NCBI GenBank assembly: GCA_942491535.1
Contig: CALOBV010000024.1
Coordinates: forward strand, 1-64,000
Length of the DNA stretch: 64,000 nucleotides
Direction: 5' to 3'
Source: JAUVKT01 sp942491535
GTDB lineage: Bacteria > Bacteroidota > Bacteroidia > Bacteroidales > VadinHA17
Shown here: in pieces, positions 35,874-45,353 of the stretch
Numbering within the stretch: the stretch's first letter is position 1
Layout of the letters: the number at the start of each line of letters is the position of its first letter
Program-made: the position numbers and the translations under genes
The notes under the pieces: model-generated
What the model was told of the DNA's origin: nothing
The model's database searches: none
The model's input: only the letters and a program-made list of their open reading frames with translations

Positions 35874-37798
35874 AAAAAATATCTTAGACCTGTTTTGAAG
35901 AGTAAACTGGCAATTATAATGACTCTTGCCGGATTGCTTATTCTTACTCCGGCAGCTATGGCTCAGGACTTTTCAGTATATCATAATTATAATGATATGA
36001 CCAAAGAGTTGAAAAGCCTTGTAAACGCAAACACGAGCATTGCTAAAATTGAATCTATAGGAAAAACTATTGAGGGCCGGGATCTCTGGGTGGTTACTAT
36101 TGCTAATCCAAATGGTACACCGGTGAATGAGAGACCAGGAATGCTGATCGGTGCAAATTTTGAAGGAGATCATCTTATTGGAAGCGAAATCTCATTATCG
36201 GTGATAAACCATCTGGTAAAAAATTACAGTTCAGATGAGGCAGTCAAAAAGAGCATCGATGAACATGTATATTATATCATCCCCAGGATGAACCCCGATG
36301 GAGCAGAAAAGATGTTTGATAATCTTAAAACCGGAAGAAAAACAAACCTGTCGCCATATGATGGTGATAATGATGGAAGAATGGATGAAGACGGACCGGA
36401 TGATTTGAATAAGGATGGCTTTATTACAATGATGAGGGTAAAAGATGAGAATGGCCTTTATATGATAAATAAAGACGAACCAAGACTTATGAAAAAAGCG
36501 GATCCAACAAAAGGTGAAGCTGGTACTTATTCAATTTATTGGGAGGGCATAGACAACGATAATGATGGATTTATAAACGAAGATCCAATCGGAGGCGTTG
36601 ATATTAACCGGAACTTTCAGCACGAATATTCTTATTTTAAGGATGATGCAGGATGGCATATGGTAAGTGAAAATGAGTCTATAGCATTAATGGCCTGGGT
36701 AATAAAACACAGGAATATAGCTATAATGTTAAATTTCGGTGAAAGTGATAACCTTATTAGTCCACCTAATTCAAAAGGAATACTTAGTTCAGACAGGGGA
36801 ATCGATCTGATAAATATGGCAAATGAGAGCTTTTCTGAGGCTGGCCAGGTTGGTATGGTTGATACCGAAGGAAGAAGCAGATTCGGAACCTGGGCCAGGA
36901 TGGGAAGAGACAGGCAGGGACAACAGGCCACTGCAACAGGTGGCAGACAAAGGCCATCAAGAAAAGCAGAAACAAGCTTTGGTGCTGCCGACCTGGAATA
37001 TTTCAATAAGGCAGGCGATATGTATAAAGAATTAACCGGCATTAAAACTCAGCCACCCTTAAGAAATCCATCAGGTGCATTTTTCCAGTATGGATATTTC
37101 CAGTTTGGTGTGCTTTCATTTTCAACACCAGGATGGGGTGTTGATGTTAAAGATGGCGATAGCGCTGAAAGAGCAAGGCCGGTTGCAAATGAAAGAGGCA
37201 GAGCCGGTGCTGACAGAGCAATGGCGCCGGGGATGTCAGCTCCAGGTGCTCCAAAGGGTGAAGGAATAGACAAGGAGTTTCTTTCTTACCTTGATAAAAA
37301 TGAGATAAATGGATTTGCAGAGTGGAAGACTTTTACACATCCTGATTTTGGAGAGGTTGAAATAGGTGGATTTACCCCTTATGAAATAAATAATCCGCCT
37401 GCATCCATGATTGCTGAGCTGGGCGAAACTCATGGTAAATTTGCTGTATGGTTATCAGGTTTATATGCAAATGTTAAAATTGCTAAAACTGAGGTTGTAA
37501 ACCACGGGGTGGGATATTCAGAATTAAAGCCGAAATAGAAAATAGCGGATTTCTTCCTACAGCTCTTAACCAGGGAGTTACTTCAAGATCTGTTAAGCCA
37601 ACAATGGTACAGCTTGAGGTTGAACCGGAAACTATTATTTCAGGAAATGCTAAAACCAACTTTTTCCAGTCTCTTAACGGTTCTGGCAACAGGCAAAAAT
37701 ACGAATGGCTTATCAAAGGTAAGGCTGGAGATAAGATCGAACTTAAAGTTGTTGCCCAGAAAGCAGGTAGCGATAAGGTTAATATTACATTGAAATAA
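35871..37798 (+). pseudogene. M14-like zinc carboxypeptidase homologue with altered active site, frameshifted at the 3' end
   Basis: The main frame (35871-37538) has a signal peptide (about 1-31) and an M14 fold. At the zinc sites it reads EGDH (Glu98, His101) where active enzymes have HGNE; the third His is replaced by Asn288 (MLNFGESDN); and the catalytic Glu region reads SFSTPGW instead of SFSNELW. It is therefore probably a pseudoenzyme. A calcium-loop-like DGDNDGRMDEDGP stretch is kept. The stop at 37538 comes from a frameshift: with one G added in the ggggtggg run near 37505, the frame joins a C-terminal sandwich domain ending at 37798. Confidence 0.8.
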
Positions 37799-37822
37799 TT
37801 GACATAATAATAAATTGAAAAC

Positions 37823-37837
37823 GGAGGAATAAAAGTG
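37823..37837 (+). promoter_or_regulatory. Strong Shine-Dalgarno and GTG start of the second M14 gene
   Basis: ggagg (37823-37827) lies 7 bases before the GTG at 37835. With GGAGGA then GTGAAAA in both, the two M14 leaders are alike, as expected after a duplication. Confidence 0.6.
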
Positions 37838-39622
37838 AAAACTATATATAAAACCTTAGCCAGTGTATTTGTCATAATGATGTTATTGACAATTGTATCG
37901 CCTGTGTCCTATGGTCAGAAATACGCCTCAGACCCCCAGTTCAAGGTTAAAATTGATTTTAACCGCTGGCATGATGTTAATGAACTATGGGATGATATGA
38001 GACGCCTTGAAAAAGCATTTCCTGAATTTTTGAAGATGGAATCTGCAGGCAAAAGCTTCAACGGACAGGATTTAATGTATATGACAATTAATAATCCAAA
38101 AACGGGAGATGAATTCAGTAAGGCAGCAATGTATATTGATGCCAATATTCATGGTAATGAGATACAGGGTGGTGAGATTTGTCTGTATACTATATGGTAT
38201 CTTATGGAGAACTATGGCAGGATAGATAAGGTTACCCGCCTTGTCGACGAAAGAGTATTCTATATTTTCCCGACAGTTAACCCTGACGGTCGCCAGTACT
38301 TTATGGAGACTGATGGTGGTGGTGCCCGGACAGGACATGTTCCTGTCGACAGCGATAATGACGGATTGTATGAAGAAGATGGACCTAACGACCTTAACGG
38401 GAATGGTGTGATCGAGCAAATAAGATTATATGTACCCGGAGAAGGGAATATGAGAATAAGCACTGTCGACAAAAGAATAATGGAGCCCGTTGCCTTTGGA
38501 GAAAAAGGCGATTATATTATCCTGGGATCTGAAGGCATTGATGATGATGGTGACGGACTGGTTAATGAAGATGGCCCCGGTAGCTATGATCCAAACCGAA
38601 ACTGGGCAATCGACTGGCAACCAAATTATGTTCAGGGAGGTGCTATGGAATACCCATTCCAGCTACCCGAGTCTAATGCAATAAATAAATTCTTAATGGC
38701 TCACCCAAATATTTCCGGTGTACAGGCTTATCATAATAGTGGCGGCATGATATTACGCGGTCCGGGGGCGGAAGCACTGGGTGAATATCCTGCTTCTGAT
38801 GTCAGGTTCTATGATGAGCTTGGTAAAAATGGTGAAAGGATGTTGCCATTTTACAGGTATATTGTAATCTGGAGCGGATTGTATACAGTGCATGGAGGTT
38901 TTATCGACTGGACAAGCGATGGCCTTGGAATGATCTCATTCTCAAATGAATTATGGAGTGGCAGGCAATATTATACCAGTCCGGAGCTCCAGGCGCAAAC
39001 CCAGGATCCTGACAGTCCGATCTCAGATGAAAAGGGTTCATACTTCTTTGATGATTACCTTGAGTTTGGCGACCAGTATGTCGACTGGAAAGAATTTGAC
39101 CATCCTGAATATGGCAAAGTTGAAATGGGAGGTCGCTGGAAAAAGACCAGGGGAAGGGTTCCCCCGAGGTTTATGAACGAAGAACTCTGCCACAGGAATA
39201 TGTCATTTACACTTTACCAGGCAGATGAAATGCCTATGATGAAGATGGGTAGTCATAAGGTAGAGAAGCTGGGAAAGGATGTATACAAAGTATGGGTTGA
39301 GTTTTCTAACCCTAAGGTAGCACCAACTATTACAGCCAAAGCAGCACAGAATAATGTTGTCAGGCCCGACCTCCTTACCCTGGATGGTAATGTTGAAATT
39401 ATTTCTGCAAGCTGGATAATTGATCCCCTTACAAACGATTATTTAAAACCCGTCAGCCAGGAAATTGATCAGCATGATCTAAAAAGAATAATGATCAGGA
39501 ATGGTCATCCCGGCAAAACATCCAGAACAATTCAATACCTGGTAAAGGGTTCTGGAAAAGTTAATATTAAATATGATTCAGTAAAAGGAGGAAAGATAAA
39601 TACCTCTTTTGATTTGAAATAA
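37835..39622 (+). CDS. M14 family zinc carboxypeptidase (active-site intact)
   Basis: A 595-residue exported metallopeptidase (signal about 1-27, ending SYGQ). Zinc ligands His106 and Glu109 (NIHGNE) and His300 (AYHNSGG) and the catalytic Glu372 (SFSNELW) are all present, as are the DPNRNW substrate-binding Asn-Arg. Two calcium-loop-like insertions (DSDNDGLYEEDGP and DDDGDGLVNEDGP) are seen. A C-terminal sandwich domain (about 480-595) resembles that encoded after the frameshift in the gene before it. It lies 36 bases after it, probably in the same operon. Confidence 0.92.
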   Translation: MKTIYKTLASVFVIMMLLTIVSPVSYGQKYASDPQFKVKIDFNRWHDVNELWDDMRRLEKAFPEFLKMESAGKSFNGQDLMYMTINNPKTGDEFSKAAMYIDANIHGNEIQGGEICLYTIWYLMENYGRIDKVTRLVDERVFYIFPTVNPDGRQYFMETDGGGARTGHVPVDSDNDGLYEEDGPNDLNGNGVIEQIRLYVPGEGNMRISTVDKRIMEPVAFGEKGDYIILGSEGIDDDGDGLVNEDGPGSYDPNRNWAIDWQPNYVQGGAMEYPFQLPESNAINKFLMAHPNISGVQAYHNSGGMILRGPGAEALGEYPASDVRFYDELGKNGERMLPFYRYIVIWSGLYTVHGGFIDWTSDGLGMISFSNELWSGRQYYTSPELQAQTQDPDSPISDEKGSYFFDDYLEFGDQYVDWKEFDHPEYGKVEMGGRWKKTRGRVPPRFMNEELCHRNMSFTLYQADEMPMMKMGSHKVEKLGKDVYKVWVEFSNPKVAPTITAKAAQNNVVRPDLLTLDGNVEIISASWIIDPLTNDYLKPVSQEIDQHDLKRIMIRNGHPGKTSRTIQYLVKGSGKVNIKYDSVKGGKINTSFDLK

Positions 39623-39640
39623 TACCAGGGAAATCCCTGA

Positions 39641-39677
39641 AGCAAAAAAAGAGGTCTTTTTAGACCTCTTTTTTGCT
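39641..39677 (+). terminator. Terminator of the M14 operon
   Basis: A long stem, agc-A(7)-gaggtc against gacctc-T(6)-gct, ends the pair of peptidase genes; because both arms have A or T runs it can also work for the opposite strand. Confidence 0.85.
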
Positions 39678-39773
39678 TTCTGCCAACAACAATTGAAGAA
39701 TCCAGACACTTAGACGATTACTAAATATCAATTTTATACCTTCGCAGTATCTATTTTGAAACTAACGACTGCA

Positions 39774-40646
39774 ATGGGTAATGAAATTAAACATATAGAC
39801 CTTGCCAGGACTATCCAGGAGCGTAACTCTAAACTTTTAAAAAGCCTGCCACCCATTGTTGTGCGTTATCTGATTAAAATCATTAAGCAAGAGGAAATAA
39901 ACTCAATTATCAATAGGTACACTGATTATCCTGCAGTAGAATTTCTACCAAAAATAATCGAAGAGTTTAAGCTAAATCTTGATATAGAAGGGATCGAAAA
40001 TCTTCCTGAAAACGGAAGGTGTTTTTTTGTAGGCAATCATCCGTTCGGGATTCTTGACGGCTTAATTATGACACACACTGTGTCTCAAAAATACGGTAGC
40101 CTTAAAGCAATTGCAAACGATTCTTTTGCTTTTGTTCCACAGTTAAGACCTTTTGTAGCTGCAGTAAATGTCTTCGGAAAATCATCCAGAGAGTATCTGA
40201 ACGCAATTAATGAAACCTATAATAGCAGTGAACCCATAACTCACTTCCCTGCCGGAATAGTATCAAGGATAGTTAAAGGCAAAGTAAGGGATATCCCCTG
40301 GCAAAAGAGCTTTATTGCTAAAGCTGTTACAAGTAAAAGAGATATCGTTCCCTTCCATTTTCATGGAAGGAATTCCGCACTATTTTACGCGATATTCATC
40401 TTCAGAAAGATCTTTGGCATTAAAACAGTTATTGAACTAATGCTTCTTCCGCGCGAGATCTTTAAGAAGAAGCATGCAACAATCAAAGTTACAATTGGCA
40501 AGCCGATTTCATATGAGACCTTTGACAGGTCGCATTCAAATTTTGAATGGGCACAAAAGGTTCGTTCTCATGTATATGCATTGGGAACGGGTAAATCGGA
40601 AGGAGGAGCTTTGGACTTTACTGAACCTGAAGCTTCTGAATATTGA
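39774..40646 (+). CDS. Lysophospholipid/glycerol acyltransferase (PlsC-type)
   Basis: About 290 residues. The acyltransferase block I is NHPFGILDG, an HX5D version as in OlsA-like and hemolysin-type members, and ITHFPAGIVSR fits block III. It probably adds an acyl chain to a lysophospholipid or ornithine lipid on the cytoplasmic membrane. The likely start is ATG 39774 (MGNEIKHIDL), because it matches the family N terminus better than the TTG at 39756. TACCTTCG (39737-39744) is a plausible -7 box. Confidence 0.82.
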   Translation: MGNEIKHIDLARTIQERNSKLLKSLPPIVVRYLIKIIKQEEINSIINRYTDYPAVEFLPKIIEEFKLNLDIEGIENLPENGRCFFVGNHPFGILDGLIMTHTVSQKYGSLKAIANDSFAFVPQLRPFVAAVNVFGKSSREYLNAINETYNSSEPITHFPAGIVSRIVKGKVRDIPWQKSFIAKAVTSKRDIVPFHFHGRNSALFYAIFIFRKIFGIKTVIELMLLPREIFKKKHATIKVTIGKPISYETFDRSHSNFEWAQKVRSHVYALGTGKSEGGALDFTEPEASEY

Positions 40647-40905
40647 ACAAAAAAATATAAGTTATTAAAATCTGATTTACTTCTGAAATAATCGATTAAG
40701 CAATAGTGATAATGTCATAATCGAGAAGGAAAAGAAGAATGTTCACAGCATCAATGTGAAGCATAAGTCCCTGGTACTCAAAATATATTTGCATTTCATG
40801 CTAAATTTTCGTATATTCTAGCATAAGGGACAGCCCATATAAGACAATTTACTACCAGAAGCCTGTTTCTATTTGCCAATTCTCACATTGCTAAAACTCA
40901 AAACT

Positions 40906-41571
40906 ATGAAAGAACAATTTAACCTATTTATTGACAGCTCACAGCAGTTTTTAAATGAAATTGCTATCTCTCTTCCAAGGATCTTAGGAGCACTCCTGAT
41001 ATTTATTGTTGGGTGGATAATTGCTAAATTATTAAGGAGGGGTATAATAAAACTCCTTAGACTAATCAAGTTCGATTTCCTGACAGAAAAAACGGGCATT
41101 GATAAATTCTTAAAGGAGGGTGGATCAAAATCCGACTCAATTGGAATTATCGGAACACTTATCTATTGGATTCTGATGCTTATCGTAATAATTGCTACAT
41201 TAAATAGCCTGAACCTAACAGTTGCCTCAACACTGTTTAATGAGATAATGTTATATCTCCCGAATATTATCGTAGCAATTGTGATATTAATTATTGGAAT
41301 TTATCTTGCAAGGATGTTTTCTCAGATTGTTAAGACCTCCCTGGCAGGAATGAAAGAAATTACATCCGGGCTGATAAGTAAGATCACCTACTATGCAATC
41401 ATAGTTCTGACTGTTTTCGTTACCCTGGGTCAGCTCAATATTGCACAGGAGATAGTAACAAGCGCATTTATTATCCTATTTGGGGCTATATGTCTTGCCC
41501 TGGCACTGGCCTTTGGCCTGGGAGGTAAAGATTCAGCAAGCGAAATCCTGAATGACCTGAAGAAGAAGTAG
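40906..41571 (+). CDS. Mechanosensitive ion channel-like membrane protein (TM-helix repeat)
   Basis: A protein of about 221 residues from ATG 40906 (MKEQFNLF); an earlier in-frame start at 40873 adds 11 residues. Hydrophobic segments lie near residues 25-45, 85-105, 120-145 and 160-205, with RILGALLIFIVGWIIAKLLRR and PNIIVAIVILIIGIYLARM resembling the conserved TM-helix repeats of the CmpX/MscS-related family. It lacks the cytoplasmic vestibule of true MscS. Role in osmotic or membrane stress is inferred. Confidence 0.75.
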   Translation: MKEQFNLFIDSSQQFLNEIAISLPRILGALLIFIVGWIIAKLLRRGIIKLLRLIKFDFLTEKTGIDKFLKEGGSKSDSIGIIGTLIYWILMLIVIIATLNSLNLTVASTLFNEIMLYLPNIIVAIVILIIGIYLARMFSQIVKTSLAGMKEITSGLISKITYYAIIVLTVFVTLGQLNIAQEIVTSAFIILFGAICLALALAFGLGGKDSASEILNDLKKK

Positions 41572-41610
41572 TATCTAAATAGATGTCGAAACTGACAACT
41601 GTATGTATAG

Positions 41611-41645
41611 AATCAAGCACAAAATATTTGTGCTTGATTTTTTAA
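41611..41645 (+). terminator. Terminator after the channel-like gene
   Basis: aatcaagcacaaa (41611-41623) pairs with the following tttgtgcttgatt (41627-41639) and is followed by a T run. Stem is perfect. Confidence 0.85.
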
Positions 41646-41749
41646 TTAGACTTTCTATTCACCCCCCGCACAAATTATAGAGGATATAGGCGCTGTGGTA
41701 ATATTATACTTTTTTATCCGGCTGAGATATCAGCTCATGCAATAGTCAA

Positions 41750-42712
41750 CTATACATGGTCAATACTAACATGGAAAATTGCATCGCCTTTATAAACTAT
41801 TGGAGCTGTATTCATACCAAAAATATAGCAGTCAAAAGGAGCAAGAACCTTCTTTTCAAAACTTCCGTAAGGATCTGATATTTTCCCTATAACTGTCTTT
41901 CTATCAACCCTTGTACCGTTTTTAACCAGTGATTGAAATAATCCTGAGTGAGGAGCACGTATCCATTTGCTCTTATCTATAATTACAGGATCACTTTCTA
42001 TTACTATTTCACCTTCCTGCATTTTCAAATACCTCATAATGTTAAGGGCCCCCTGAACGCCAAAGTCAATTACTCTTTGGTCTAAATCAAGGGATTTTCC
42101 TCCTTCAAATAATAAAATGGTTTTTCCCAGCTTGTGAATAGTTTCCCTGATTGATTTAGGAATATATTTTGAATTTACAATAAATGGAGATCCAAATACT
42201 TTAGCCAGCTCTAATGAAAGTTCTTCTGTTAAAACACATCTTACATTAGGGAAATTATCACGTCCTGATCCACCTGTGTGGAAATCCAGAACATAGTCTA
42301 CCAGGGGAGAAATTTCCTTAGTGAACTTATACGCAAACTGGCTGGCCAGTGATCCGGATGCCGAGCCCGGAAACATCCTGTTTAAATCTCTTCCGTCAGG
42401 AAATTCCCTGGACTGATCCAGGTAACCGAATACATTAAAAACAGGGATGCAAATTATAGTACCTCTTTTAGGCACATTAAGTTTTCTTCTAATGATATCC
42501 CGTAAAATAGCAACCCCATTCATTTCATCACCATGGACACCAGCCATAAGTAATAAAACAGGACCATCATGGATGGCCCGTTCAACAATTACAGGAATTC
42601 GCAAATTATTTCTGGTTGGAAGTTTGGCCACCTCCATTTCAAGTATAGCGCCCTCGCCCTTCTTAATCTCCCTTCCCAGAATAATAAATTTATTATCAGA
42701 CATTTCTCTCAA
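41750..42712 (-). CDS. Succinylglutamate desuccinylase/aspartoacylase family protein (RimK-linked)
   Basis: A 320-residue M14-related amidohydrolase. Zinc ligands are His60 and Glu63 (GVHGDE) and His145 (LDFHTGGSG); NRMFPG is a substrate-binding motif. It overlaps the RimK-like ligase gene by 17 bases (8 if Met4 is the start), so the two are translationally coupled. In other bacteria, members of this family are found with rimK and are thought to work with it or to cut glutamyl products. Direct removal of amino acids from the ligase product is an inference. Confidence 0.85.
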   Translation of the reverse strand: MREMSDNKFIILGREIKKGEGAILEMEVAKLPTRNNLRIPVIVERAIHDGPVLLLMAGVHGDEMNGVAILRDIIRRKLNVPKRGTIICIPVFNVFGYLDQSREFPDGRDLNRMFPGSASGSLASQFAYKFTKEISPLVDYVLDFHTGGSGRDNFPNVRCVLTEELSLELAKVFGSPFIVNSKYIPKSIRETIHKLGKTILLFEGGKSLDLDQRVIDFGVQGALNIMRYLKMQEGEIVIESDPVIIDKSKWIRAPHSGLFQSLVKNGTRVDRKTVIGKISDPYGSFEKKVLAPFDCYIFGMNTAPIVYKGDAIFHVSIDHV

Positions 42713-43568
42713 GGTACTTTATTATTTCCTTTGCAATATCTTTTCCTGTTGCTGCCTCAATTCCTTCGAGCCCGGGAGATGAATTTACTTCTAATACAAG
42801 AGGACCTTTTTCAGATTGAAGCATATCAACGCCTGATACACCAAGTGCCATTGCCTTGGTTGCTTTCAAAGCGGTAAGTTCTTCTTCATCAGACAGCTCA
42901 ATAACCGTAGCACTTCCTCCCCTGTGCAGATTGGAGCGAAACTCACCTTCTTTACCCTGTCTTTTCATTGCACCAACTACCACACCATCAACAACAAAAG
43001 CCCGGATATCAGCTCCACCTGATTCTTTGATAAATTGTTGAGCAATTACCCTGGCCTTAAGACCATTAAATGCTTCAATAACCGAGTTTGCCGCATTATG
43101 GGTCTCGGCCAATACTACGCCCAGCCCCTGTGTTCCCTCCAGTAATTTAAGAACCAGTGGAGCGCCACCAACGGATTTAATAACATGGTCAACATCCTTT
43201 GCATAATTTGTAAATATGGTTTTCGGCATTCCGACACCAGATCTTGCAAGTATCTGTAAACTTCTGAGCTTGTCCCTCGACCTTACCAGGGCCTGGGACT
43301 CAACTGCAGAAAATGCCCCCATCATTTCAAACTGACGAACAACCGCAGTACCATAAAAGGTAACAGATGCCCCTATTCTTGGAATTATTGCATCTATATC
43401 ATCTAAATAAGCCCCGTTGTAGTATACTCTTGGATTCTTCTTCTCAAGCTCAATAATGCATTTTAAATGATCAACAACTATAACATCATGACCCTTCTCT
43501 TTCGCCGCCTCCACAAGTCTTTTAGTTGAGTATAACCTGGGATTTCTTGATAAGACTGCAATCTTCAT
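42696..43568 (-). CDS. rimK: RimK-type ATP-grasp ligase
   Basis: A 290-residue ATP-grasp enzyme. ATP-binding and metal motifs include VLKLLEGTQGLGVVL, RAFVVDGVVVGAMKR and LEVNSSPGLEG. E. coli RimK adds glutamates to ribosomal protein S6, and makes poly-alpha-glutamate. N-terminal pre-ATP-grasp region (IAVLSRNPRLYSTKRLVEAA) is normal for the family. The gene lies between a RimB-like and an aspartoacylase-like gene on the same strand, a known cluster type. Confidence 0.92.
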   Translation of the reverse strand: MKIAVLSRNPRLYSTKRLVEAAKEKGHDVIVVDHLKCIIELEKKNPRVYYNGAYLDDIDAIIPRIGASVTFYGTAVVRQFEMMGAFSAVESQALVRSRDKLRSLQILARSGVGMPKTIFTNYAKDVDHVIKSVGGAPLVLKLLEGTQGLGVVLAETHNAANSVIEAFNGLKARVIAQQFIKESGGADIRAFVVDGVVVGAMKRQGKEGEFRSNLHRGGSATVIELSDEEELTALKATKAMALGVSGVDMLQSEKGPLVLEVNSSPGLEGIEAATGKDIAKEIIKYLERNV

Positions 43569-43594
43569 ATGTGTTTTGAATATAGAAATGAATA

Positions 43595-44041
43595 TTATGA
43601 ATGTTTCTTGGTCTCCTGCTTTAATTTGAAGGAGATATTTTTTAATGAGGTATTTACTATAAATCTTTTATTCAGGAACTTCCTCCCGATAAGAATCGGG
43701 AATTTCATATCATTCCGCTCGCTTAACGACAGGTCTATCGGATACTCTTTATCAAAAATAAAAATCTTAGTTTTTATGATAAACCTTTGCTCAGTGGCTC
43801 CAAATGAACTTTTTATCGATTTAGTTTTGTAGTTTGTTACCTTGAATATTATATTATTGTACTTGTCGTGCGAAGGGTCAAGCAGTTCAAACTCAAGGTG
43901 TTTCTCCCCACTATCTTCAACTTCTCTGATATCATGACTATGAATTGCTGAAGTATAGGCTCCTGTATCAATTTTGATCTTAATATTTCTCAGATTCAAT
44001 TCTGGAAAATCGGCCTTATCAATTCTTCCTATTGTTATCAT
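43595..44041 (-). CDS. RimB/ATP-dependent zinc protease-like (retropepsin-type) protein
   Basis: A 148-residue protein of the putative ATP-dependent zinc protease family (pfam05618-like). The retropepsin signature KIDTGAYTSAIH contains Asp25-Thr-Gly; it is followed by a PILIGRKFL closing motif. The start is taken as ATG 44041 (MITIGRID), since the family begins there; the frame reaches 44074. It lies 26 bases ahead of rimK. In pseudomonads rimA and rimB act with rimK to control ribosomal protein S6 glutamylation. Confidence 0.82.
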   Translation of the reverse strand: MITIGRIDKADFPELNLRNIKIKIDTGAYTSAIHSHDIREVEDSGEKHLEFELLDPSHDKYNNIIFKVTNYKTKSIKSSFGATEQRFIIKTKIFIFDKEYPIDLSLSERNDMKFPILIGRKFLNKRFIVNTSLKNISFKLKQETKKHS

Positions 44042-44286
44042 ACACTTAATGCATTGTACTATTAGTAATAACAAACTAAAGATAACATAGTTTCTGTTTC
44101 CTGCTAAATAGAACTATTCCTCCTATCTTATTGTGCAATATAAGATATTAGCCTCAATCAATAGTATAAAGCTTTTGTTCAACTTATTAATCAGAATTAT
44201 ATATGCCGAAACATCCGTAAGGGAAAGGGTGTGACCAGGAAAAGGGTATGTAAAAAATGAGCGCGGGCCCGACGATTTTTCAGCAT

Positions 44287-45105
44287 CTATTGAAGGAAAT
44301 CATTAAGTCCATATAATCTGATGCAATTTTTATATAAAACATTATCAAGATCTTCTGAGTCAAAATTTGATTTTATAGAGTTAATAACAGGCAGGTACTT
44401 TTCATAAGTATCTATCCCGAATACAGTTGCATCGGTCCCGAAGATTATTTTGTCTGATCCGCATTCAGTGATGGCCCTCACAACATTCATGCTTTCGACC
44501 AGGGCAATGTCTCCAAAAATATTCCGATTTCGTTTTATTATATCTATTGCTTCACTGTTATCACTCCCCATTCCCATATGAGCCATAATAAAGTTAATCT
44601 CCCCATATCTATTCGCCACCTCCTCAACGAATCCTACATTCGACCTGCCATCATTTTCTGTATGGACAAGTATTGGAAAACCGTATTCCCCGGCCATCTC
44701 AATAAATGGTACCATTCTCTTATCCCTGAACTCCAGGTTCGATAGCTTGGGATGTATTTTTACCCCGGCAATAAATTCCCTGTTAGTGCGAATAAACTTA
44801 TCCAGCTCCCTGCTCCGATCTTCAGTATAAGGTTTTACCCATAATAATGCTTTAGCCCTCTGCCTGTTCCTTTTAACAAAATCCACCACCCTTTGCATTG
44901 ATATGAGCTGAGGAATCTGCCTGTCTGCAGGCATTAGCTCCTTATCAGAATTAAACTCGGATCCTTCAATACTTGAAACCAGAACAAGATCGATCGAATA
45001 TTTTTCTATAGCCTCAAGAAGGGTTCTTTCGGGCATAGAAGAAATCCTGCTTTTACCAACGGGAAAACTTATTTCACCTATATGTGTATGTGCATCTATT
45101 ATCAT
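44287..45105 (-). CDS. Amidohydrolase-family metal-dependent hydrolase
   Basis: A 272-residue TIM-barrel hydrolase of the amidohydrolase 2 type. Metal-binding residues are seen in DAHTHIG (His5, His7), ILVHTEND, NFIMAHMG and the final Asp in IIFGTDATVFG. No signal peptide. The substrate is not predictable; related proteins decarboxylate or hydrolyse aromatic or lactone compounds. It stands alone between rimB and a permease. Confidence 0.85.
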   Translation of the reverse strand: MIIDAHTHIGEISFPVGKSRISSMPERTLLEAIEKYSIDLVLVSSIEGSEFNSDKELMPADRQIPQLISMQRVVDFVKRNRQRAKALLWVKPYTEDRSRELDKFIRTNREFIAGVKIHPKLSNLEFRDKRMVPFIEMAGEYGFPILVHTENDGRSNVGFVEEVANRYGEINFIMAHMGMGSDNSEAIDIIKRNRNIFGDIALVESMNVVRAITECGSDKIIFGTDATVFGIDTYEKYLPVINSIKSNFDSEDLDNVLYKNCIRLYGLNDFLQ

Positions 45106-45275
45106 TCAGAAAAATGTGAGTTATTGAAACCTTTAGCTTACTAAGCTATTCTTTAATTGGAAGAAATTTTGCTTTTTCTCTTACATAGTGGTAAAACTAT
45201 TAATTTCCAGAATTAGCACAAAACATATGATGATATAAAAATATGAATTAAACGAGATTCGATAATCAGGTTCTG

Positions 45276-45300
45276 TGCACCTTTTCAACGATAAGGTGCA
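45276..45300. repeat. Hairpin downstream of the second FtsX permease
   Basis: tgcacctt (45276-45283) pairs with aaggtgca (45293-45300) across 9 bases. No T run, so a terminator role is uncertain. Confidence 0.35.
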
Positions 45301-45353
45301 AGCTGGCGACCACCGTATTGTGAAATAATTGCTATATCAAAAAGTTCCGCTTA

